Notes under the pieces: generated by a model
Told to the model about the DNA's origin: nothing
Databases searched by the model: none
Seen by the model: only the letters and a program-made list of their open reading frames with translations
Origin: Streptosporangiales bacterium
GTDB lineage: Bacteria; Actinomycetota; Actinomycetes; Streptosporangiales; WHSR01
Direction: 5' to 3'
Assembly: GCA_009379995.1 (NCBI GenBank)
Contig: WHSR01000032.1
Span: 1 to 48,884, forward strand
DNA length: 48,884 nt
Shown: positions 46,843 through 48,884 of the stretch, piece after piece
How positions within the stretch are numbered: position 1 is the first letter of the stretch
Layout: each line of letters begins with the position of its first letter
Translations under genes and position numbers: made by a program

Positions 46843-48099
46843 TCAGCGCACCCGAGCCAGGCGGTAGTAGTCGCCCTGGCTCCACAGCAGCCAATCTCCG
46901 GCCGTGAATGCCTCGCCTGGATAGGAGATCGTCCGGCCGGTCCGAGGGTCGTGGATGCGTGCGGTGGCGTGGGGCGGGTCACGATATTCCGGGCATTCCA
47001 GGCACTCTGGCCCTCGGTATTCCGGCCACGCGGTGTAGACGATCAGGTTGTCGCCCGCGGTGAGTTCGGTGCCACCGCCTGGTTCACGCGGCACCTGCAA
47101 GATCCCCTGGCGCCTGCCGGTACGTGGGTCGGCGATGGTGAGCTCGTCGGAGTCGAGCCATGCGAGAGTGTCGGGATTGGCGGCGTATTCGTCGAGGGTG
47201 CCCTCGGCTTTCTTGCCCCGCGCCGGTGCCTGTGCTACGGGCTCGACCTGCATCGTCCTAACGTTCACGCGACGCAGGTCGCCAGAGAAGCCGCTGTTGA
47301 CATAGACGTTGGGGTGGGAGAACGCCACTGCGTGGCCCGTCACCGGCAGTTGTCGAGGCTCTGTGCAGCCCTCGGCCATCCAGATCGTCCCCTTGTCCTT
47401 CGTCCAGACGATGACGTCTCGGTCCAGGAGGTAGTAGGGCGGGTTGTGGACGAGAGCGCGCCGGTTGAGGCGAACGGGCCGTTGCCCCTTGCCCTGTTCG
47501 TGACACACCAGGTCGTAAAGATCGTCGTTGTTCTTCCTGGTCTCGAGCCAGACTTGAAAGTGCGTTCCGATCTCGAAGTACGCGGGCTCCGAGACGTCTC
47601 GCAGGTAGCGGGCGGTCGGGGAAGCAGGATCGGCCCACCAAACCGGCCCTATCCCGCTATCTGGGTTGGCCGACGGCTCGGGCGCGCCGAGCACGGTGCC
47701 ATCGGGGTAGAGCGCCCGAGCGCCAAATCGTCGACCGCCGGGCAGGGCGACCGGGATCGTCACAGCGGTTGACATGTCGACGAGTTGGTCCAGTCCTTGC
47801 GGAGCGGTAGTGGGAGTCGGGGAAGGGCCGGGCGACCGGGTGGCCGTGACCGACGGCGTCGGGCTGGGCGAGCGGGATGGCGTGACGGGCGGCGGGGTGG
47901 ACTCGCCGGCCACGAACAGCGCCGGCACGGCGATCGCGACGGCGGCCGCCAGCGCCGTGCCGGTCACCCCGGCTCGGCGACGCAGCCGCCGGCGTCGGGT
48001 CACGGCGTCCCGCACCCGGGCGGCCAGGTCGGGCGGCGGGTGCGCGCGCTCGACGCCGGCCGTGAGCCGCTCGGCGATCGTCTGTTCCAGTTCACCCAT
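46843..48099 (-). CDS. Membrane-anchored partner of a SigE-family sigma factor
   Basis: 418 residues. A 43-residue cytoplasmic N-terminus (MGELEQTIAERLTAGVERAH..) is followed by one membrane helix (~44-64), a Ser/Thr/Pro-rich wall-spanning linker (~68-100), and a ~310-residue outer domain with repeated WD/TolB-like strands (YLLDRDVIVWTKDKGTIWMA, DTLAWLDSDELTIADPRTG), probably a beta-propeller. Its start overlaps the end of the sigma gene by 8 bp. Position and topology suggest an anti-sigma factor or sensor, but the classical zinc-binding anti-sigma motif HxxxCxxC is absent, so this is inference. CHEQG, CTEP and CLECPEY give four outer cysteines that could form disulfides. Confidence 0.75.
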   Translation of the reverse strand: MGELEQTIAERLTAGVERAHPPPDLAARVRDAVTRRRRLRRRAGVTGTALAAAVAIAVPALFVAGESTPPPVTPSRSPSPTPSVTATRSPGPSPTPTTAPQGLDQLVDMSTAVTIPVALPGGRRFGARALYPDGTVLGAPEPSANPDSGIGPVWWADPASPTARYLRDVSEPAYFEIGTHFQVWLETRKNNDDLYDLVCHEQGKGQRPVRLNRRALVHNPPYYLLDRDVIVWTKDKGTIWMAEGCTEPRQLPVTGHAVAFSHPNVYVNSGFSGDLRRVNVRTMQVEPVAQAPARGKKAEGTLDEYAANPDTLAWLDSDELTIADPRTGRRQGILQVPREPGGGTELTAGDNLIVYTAWPEYRGPECLECPEYRDPPHATARIHDPRTGRTISYPGEAFTAGDWLLWSQGDYYRLARVR

Positions 48100-48595
48100 T
48101 GAGCGACTCCTTGGAACGGACCGTCGCTCGCAGACGTGCGAGCGCGCGCGACGCCTGGCTCTTCACGGTTCCCCGCGAGCAGCCGAGCACCTGGGCGATC
48201 TCCTCCTCGCTGAGCTGTTCGGCGTAGCGGAGCACAAGCACGGCGCGCATCCGGCCGGGCAGACCGGCTAACACGGCTTCGAAGCTGTCCTCGCTCAGCA
48301 TCCGATCCAGCCCGCAGTCCTCGACGGGCCGGTCGGGTGGTTCGGCCATGAGGCGTTCTCGCCTGGGCCGGCGCCAGCGGTTCGCCATGATCCGCGCCAT
48401 GGCGCTACGGACATATCCTTCCGGGTCGTCCTTGCGGCGCACCCGGCGCCAGGCCACCCCGGTACGGGTGAGCGCTTCCTGGACGAGGTCCTCGGCGTCG
48501 TGCGGGTTGCCGGTGAGGACGTAGGCGTACCGGTAGAGTGCGGTCAGGTGCAGCGTGACGAACTCGTTGAACTGCGCCAGATCCCCGTCCCGCAT
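48092..48595 (-). CDS. SigE-family (ECF-type) RNA polymerase sigma factor
   Basis: 167 residues with sigma region 2 (FVTLHLTALYRYAYVLTGNP, HDAEDLVQEALTRTGVAWRR) and region 4 (VLRYAEQLSEEEIAQVLGCS, RGTVKSQASRALARL) and no regions 1.1 or 3. It matches the actinobacterial SigE family of short group 4 sigma factors. GAGGCGG lies upstream of the ATG. A sequence resembling an ECF promoter lies ~40 bp upstream, so it may transcribe its own operon. The overlapping next gene is its likely regulator. Confidence 0.92.
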   Translation of the reverse strand: MRDGDLAQFNEFVTLHLTALYRYAYVLTGNPHDAEDLVQEALTRTGVAWRRVRRKDDPEGYVRSAMARIMANRWRRPRRERLMAEPPDRPVEDCGLDRMLSEDSFEAVLAGLPGRMRAVLVLRYAEQLSEEEIAQVLGCSRGTVKSQASRALARLRATVRSKESLNG

Positions 48596-48630
48596 CGCGT
48601 ACCGCCTCGTTCGCGACTTTGTGCAACCAA

Positions 48631-48658
48631 GGACACACCACGCACCGGGAAGGTTGCA
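48631..48658 (-). promoter_or_regulatory. Candidate ECF-type promoter of the sigma operon
   Basis: On the minus strand TGCAACCTT (48658-48650) could be the -35 with its AAC core, and GTCC (48634-48631) the -10, with about 17 bp between AACC and GTC. Transcription would begin near 48624, leaving a short leader with GAGGCGG before the ATG at 48595. This is the layout of a self-controlled ECF sigma gene. Confidence 0.4.
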
Positions 48659-48753
48659 CTCCCGTGAGCGGCAGCTACGCCCAGTCAGGGCAGCAGGGTC
48701 GGCCAGTCGCCTGTGGATTGTCTTCCGCGGAAGATTCCCGTTCCCCTTACTAA

Positions 48754-48884
48754 TTAGTTCATAAGTAGGTCGACTTTGGTGGTGTGATCTGGCAAGATCT
48801 GTGTATGCGCGACAACGACGGCCGGAAACTGGATCACCGGACGCTTGAGGTGTTGCGGGTACGCGCGGTCGAGCGGGTCCAGGC
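48754..48884 (+). mobile_element. Left end of a probable IS630-family element
   Basis: The base composition drops in G+C from about 48745 (CTTACTAATTAGTTCATAAG), and a transposase-like frame starts at 48805. The element runs off the right edge, so its inverted repeats and target duplication cannot be checked and the left boundary is approximate. IS630 elements insert at TA, and several TA dinucleotides lie at 48748-48766. Confidence 0.45.
48805..48884 (+). CDS. IS630-type transposase, first 26 codons
   Basis: The frame from ATG 48805 reads MRDNDGRKLDHRTLEVLRVR, then AVERVQ, and leaves the window. This resembles the start of IS630-family transposases from actinobacteria (DGRKLDHxTLExxRxxAVxxV), which continues into a helix-turn-helix. 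No ribosome site is clear. The DDE catalytic domain would lie beyond the edge. Confidence 0.6.
   Translation, partial: MRDNDGRKLDHRTLEVLRVRAVERVQ

Overview
This is a 48.9 kb piece of a high-GC actinobacterial chromosome. The evidence is codon use with G/C in third positions, many GTG starts, gene pairs coupled by ATGA, GTGA or TGATG overlaps, a phosphatidylinositol-mannoside block (pgsA, acyltransferase, pimA), a Rel-type stringent factor, the paralogous EF-G2, and a gene order that largely follows the stretch of the Mycobacterium tuberculosis chromosome running from the HIT protein Rv2613c to aroE Rv2552c. No rRNA, tRNA or CRISPR is visible. I cannot name the genus. The composition would fit Streptosporangiales, Micromonosporales or relatives.

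Left part (1-7145), accessory catabolism. A PucR-type regulator is divergent from a truncated-by-the-edge acyl-CoA ligase and convergent with a tightly coupled four-gene minus-strand operon: acyl-CoA dehydrogenase, acyl-CoA ligase, FAD-dependent oxidoreductase and a thioesterase of the fluoroacetyl-CoA thioesterase (FlK) fold. The same operator-like palindrome, TTGTG-N6-CACAA, lies in both control regions (768-783 and 6693-6708), so this looks like one regulon for an unknown carboxylic acid. Next to the second palindrome is the first ~26 codons of a decayed isocitrate/isopropylmalate dehydrogenase-like gene.

Middle part (7146-28177), conserved core. HIT phosphorylase, then EF-G2 on the opposite strand, then pgsA-acyltransferase-pimA-(LemA-like)-pdxS-pdxT-yebC, a membrane GT-C-like protein on the opposite strand, ruvC-ruvA-ruvB behind a LexA-like box, yajC-secD-secF-apt-rel, then a DUF349 protein and a membrane-anchored cyclophilin. 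Long perfect palindromes (23-bp and 34-bp arms) close the convergent pairs HIT/EF-G2 and rel/DUF349. A damaged copy of the 34-bp palindrome lies at 32827-32892.

Right part (28331-46835), translation and cell wall. Metallo-hydrolase, aspS, rarA, a mazEF-type toxin-antitoxin pair, a DUF2470-like gene behind a perfect DtxR/IdeR iron box, two small envelope proteins, alaS-ruvX-mltG-aroE, then infC-rpmI-rplT. infC starts with ATC and has a structured, attenuator-like leader. An rRNA/tRNA methyltransferase, an orphan PAS histidine kinase and pheS-pheT follow.

Right end (46843-48884). A SigE-family sigma factor with a membrane-anchored partner gene, probably self-regulated, and the first codons of an IS630-type transposase at the edge.
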